A DNA stretch of 10,000 nt from Actinidia chinensis (lineage: Eukaryota; Streptophyta; Magnoliopsida; Ericales; Actinidiaceae): the NCBI GenBank assembly GCA_009663005.1, contig CM018893.1, positions 12,551,052 through 12,561,051 on the forward strand, written 5' to 3'. The stretch's first letter is position 1, and the number at the start of each line of letters is the position of its first letter. Positions 7,502-10,000 of this stretch are shown one piece after another. The notes under the pieces were generated by a model that was given only the letters and a program-made list of their open reading frames with translations, searched no databases and was not told the origin of the DNA. A program made the translations under genes and the position numbers.

Positions 7502-7639
7502 ATTATTAAACGGGGCAGGGGGGCGGGGCGGGATTTTGGTAAACAGGGCGAGGGTGGGGGAGGAAGGCCCAATCATTTATTAAACAGGGTGGAAATAGGG
7601 GAGGCCGAACTCGCCCCAACATGCCCGTTATCATCCCTA
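7244..7639. mobile_element. Second hAT-like non-autonomous element
   Basis: The right end, read inward on the minus strand, is TAGGGATGATAACGGGC (from 7639), and the left end is tggcggatgttgcaatttgc (from about 7244) followed by ccct. These match the two ends of the element inside gag (TAGGGATGGCAACGGGGC and TAGGGTTGGCAATTTGCCCC), but in the opposite orientation. The interior differs: it has a G-rich block (7510-7560), an AT-rich core (about 7400-7510) and a cgccccgtttagggcg region near 7293-7310. Flanks agagtgcg (7236-7243) and agggtaag (7640-7647) match at five of eight positions, so the target duplication is weak and the left boundary uncertain by a few bases. It contains no ORF. Confidence 0.65.
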
Positions 7640-7805
7640 AGGGTAAGTGGAAACGCACGGGTCGCGTGTGAACTGTCATTATCAGGATCGGTAGATTTAG
7701 TGCATGGTTGTTTTTTTGACCATTTCTAGAGAAAGTTTTGGAATACGAGGGGGTTTTGTGTTTTTCATTTTACACCTAAAAAGTGAACGTTATCCTTATT
7801 TTTAA

Positions 7806-8533
7806 GGGTGAAACACACCGACCACCCTATATTTTGAGTTAAGATACCAAAACAATCTTGATGTTTAAAATTGAAAGTTACTTTCCTAAAGTTTGAAACT
7901 TATAACAGGATTCTCCCTATTTTACAACTACCACCCCTAGGTTCGAAAACGGATTAATACATCAGTACCTTGATGCATAGTTTCGGGAACAAGGACTGTT
8001 CATCGCATGACTTCAGCGGAATAGTGCTTAAAATATTATATATGTTTTTTTTGACAAAGTTATACCCTACAAGAATATTAATTGAATAACCAAAAAGTGA
8101 ATCATATTGATCTATTAACTATTTAATTGTATCATTGACACCTTTTTTGTTACTAATCTGTTTGAAATAATGATGAAAATCGATCACGTATTATCCATGT
8201 ACTTAAATTAAATACCCTTATATCTAAAATACTATTGGTCATTCAATTAATACCCTTATGAGGTATAAAGTAACTTTATCAAAAAAAAGGACATATACAG
8301 TATTCTAACCACTATTCAGCTGACGTCATGGATGGACAGTCAATCTTGCAAACAGACAATTGACGTCAGGGGTGTTTTGTGTATTAACTCAGAATCTTAA
8401 GAATGGTTAGTGTAAAATAAGGGAAATTTGTTACAAGTTTCAAACCTCATGAAAGGTCACTGTCGTTTCTCAAACGTCAGGAGTGCTTTGTATATTAATC
8501 CGGAACCTCAGGAGTGATCAATGTATTTCACCC
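7806..8533. mobile_element. Non-autonomous Mutator-like element with ~300-bp inverted arms
   Basis: The element runs from gggtgaaacac (7806) to gtatttcaccc (8533) and is flanked by perfect 9-bp copies of TATTTTTAA (7797-7805 and 8534-8542), the target-duplication length of Mutator-like elements. The arms are inverted and diverged: about 7806-8100 pairs with about 8229-8533. Matching blocks from outside in include agggtgaaa, gtttgaaactt(a/g)taaca, a gactgt(t/c)catc...tcagc(g/t)gaatagtg block, and an inner ttgacaaagtt...attaattgaat block. Only about 130 bp in the centre is unpaired. Within each arm a sub-repeat near attaata(t/c)acaaa recurs. There is no coding capacity. Confidence 0.85.
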
Positions 8534-8545
8534 TATTTTTAATAA

Positions 8546-8827
8546 CTAATGATTTTCACACTCATCTTTTTTTTACTTTATTAGTATAAATTTACTCAAA
8601 TATATATTTTTATTCAAATATTTCAATTCATAAAAAGACATTTGTATAAATTCACTCAAATAAATTTTGACTTCTTCGTTAACCACCTATAGAAAAATTC
8701 CTCCATCGGTTAACTTCCCCATTCTTACCCTGCCTTTTGGACTCTGACTTAACCATCTATTTCTTATTCTAGGGAAGCGATTCAAAAAATGAGAGTAAAT
8801 AATGAAAATGAAAGTGAAAATCATTAG
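8546..8827. mobile_element. Possible small MITE with 20-bp inverted ends
   Basis: ctaatgattttcacactcat (8546-8565) is inverted as atgaaagtgaaaatcattag (8808-8827), with about 18 of 20 positions paired. The interior is AT-rich without an ORF. It starts only a few bases after the 9-bp flank of the Mutator-like element. No target duplication is evident, so exact ends and superfamily are unknown. Confidence 0.45.
8583..8662. repeat. Direct repeat of 20 bp, 60 bp apart
   Basis: agtataaatttactcaaata (8583-8602) recurs as tgtataaattcactcaaata (8643-8662) with two differences. Both copies lie inside the possible MITE. Confidence 0.7.
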
Positions 8828-9368
8828 CATGTTTTATTTACGTCCACTATAATGGAATCAATTATATCAATGGGTTTTTATTTAAACAACCAATGGGAGG
8901 TGAAAATAATATTTATTCAAATTTTTAAGTGACTGAAAAAAATTACTTTAGGTGAAATTGTGACAAATGTTAACTATATTTATACATCTTATTTGAGTCA
9001 CATTCGATGTGGTGTGATTTATGATAAGTATGTTATCGAATAAGTCACACATAACAAAATCATCATAGCATTCTAACAACATAATTATCTTTTATCTGTA
9101 AACTGTAACTTACTTGCTGAATTATAATTCAATTCTCACTCCAACCTTATGTTTTCTCCCCTCAGCATCCACTGCTACCACCGACCACCATCCCCTTTCC
9201 CTAGCACCACCACCACGATGGTCCCCTCCCTCTTCACACACCATGTGAAAGCACTATAAACCGGTGCTTGAGAGGGGTAAGTTGGTGAGGAGAGAAACTA
9301 TAAGGACTAATTTAAAATAACCTAGTTTAAAATACATTTATTTAAACCCCAAAATACCCAATTGATAT
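8828..9368. other. AT-rich intergenic stretch, no gene seen
   Basis: No ORF worth reporting. It contains an imperfect hairpin at 9012-9050 (gtgtgatttatgataa against ttatcgaataagtcacac) and a C-rich CACC-type stretch at about 9160-9240 that has stop codons in all useful frames. Confidence 0.5.
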
Positions 9369-9371
9369 TCA

Positions 9372-9452
9372 GGCTCCGTTTGATAATGCTTAAAAACTAA
9401 GTTTTTTTAAGTTTTTTATTAAAAAAGTTAAGATTTTTTTGACTTTTTTTTT

Positions 9453-9484
<32 letters not shown>

Positions 9485-9589
9485 CAAAAACAAAAAAGCA
9501 AAAAAGCCAACTCTAAGTGACTTTTTTTACTTATTTTAAGTAAAAAAGTCAGAAAAAAAAAGTAAAAAAAACTAGTGCCAAACAGAGCC
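9372..9589. mobile_element. Tourist-like MITE
   Basis: The left end ggctccgtttg (9372) is inverted as caaacagagcc (to 9589), ten of eleven positions pairing. Both ends are flanked by TCA (9369-9371 and 9590-9592). A GGC..TGTTTG end and a 3-bp duplication fit Tourist/PIF-Harbinger MITEs, although the usual duplication is TAA/TTA, so the superfamily is tentative. The interior is dominated by A and T runs and contains a near-perfect palindrome at 9518-9551 (tgacttttttta against aagtaaaaaagtca). There is no coding capacity. Confidence 0.6.
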
Positions 9590-9592
9590 TCA

Positions 9593-10000
9593 TTCTCAAT
9601 GGAAAACTTAAAACTTCACTCCACATAATTCCTCCCACGGTCCATCCCTGACTGAATTTTTATTAATCAAATAACATAAATCACAATGTATTCACCTCCC
9701 AAACCCATCATTCCTACGACATTGATCCTCTCCAAGTTGTGTGTGAATGCTAAGACAATAAATAATTTTGGAACTTGGCATATACTTCTAACTAGTTTTT
9801 AGCTTTCTCATTTGCCCCCACCTCTAGTCTTTTTTTCTTTTTCTTTTTTTTTATAATTTTGGGGACTCACATACCATTTTCAAATACATATAACCAATGT
9901 TCCATGACCAATATGTTAGAAAATAATTTATATGATCAAATGGGTCCTTTTTAAGAAAACCATGGTGGAGGGTACTTTGGATTAAAAAAAACATAGAAGA
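9593..10000. other. AT-rich intergenic stretch, no gene seen
   Basis: No ORF, repeat or RNA gene is supported here. There is a T-rich tract at 9829-9852 and an A run near 9983-9990. Confidence 0.5.

Noticed and set aside
8039..8296. A separate nested MITE inside the Mutator-like element, because its inner arms pair well
   Set aside because: The pairing continues outward through the tcagc(g/t)gaatagtg block to the termini, so it is simply the inner part of one pair of long arms.
9012..9050. Hairpin as a terminator or microRNA precursor
   Set aside because: The stem is only about 16 bp with mismatches and a bulge, within the range expected by chance in AT-rich plant DNA.
9150..9300. C-rich stretch as a coding exon
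   Set aside because: No open frame of useful length, no splice-site pattern and no similarity I recognise.

Overview
This window looks like nuclear DNA of a flowering plant, probably a woody eudicot, though the species cannot be named from sequence. It is AT-rich, has one intact intronless-looking gene, and most of the rest is transposable-element debris: a decayed Ty3/gypsy LTR retrotransposon, hAT-like, Mutator-like and Tourist-like non-autonomous DNA elements, small fold-back elements and a tRNA-like SINE remnant.

Layout. 1-2726 (minus): gag and the protease end of pol of an old Ty3/gypsy retrotransposon, running off the window at base 1. It has five in-frame stops and several frameshifts, and a 500-bp hAT-like element (1708-2207) sits inside gag with an 8-bp target duplication. 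2727-3142 (minus): untranslated leader, a degenerate primer-binding site (2813-2832) and the U5/R/TATA part of the 5' LTR. 3143-4087: AT-rich sequence with a 200-bp-spaced direct repeat and possibly a poorly preserved element. 4088-4363: a degenerate array of ~25-bp repeats split by a 90-bp hairpin element. 4486-4540 (minus): tRNA-like A and B boxes of a SINE remnant. 4550-5291: 3' flank of the gene.

5292-6746 (minus) is the only convincing protein gene: 484 codons for a plant-specific protein with a conserved basic N-terminus and two hydrophobic segments, of the type usually annotated 'ethylene-responsive nuclear protein-like'. Its upstream region (6747-7243) has three GA/CT tracts.

7244-7639: a second hAT-like element sharing end motifs with the one in gag. 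7806-8533: a 728-bp Mutator-like element with perfect 9-bp target duplications and arms of about 300 bp, so it is nearly one long inverted repeat. 8546-8827: a possible small element with 20-bp inverted ends. 9372-9589: a Tourist-like MITE. The remainder is AT-rich intergenic DNA with no supported gene.

I see no new multi-gene system. The best material is the nested-transposon archaeology: clean target-site duplications, a restorable reading frame across an insertion, and decay mutations that look like methyl-cytosine deamination.
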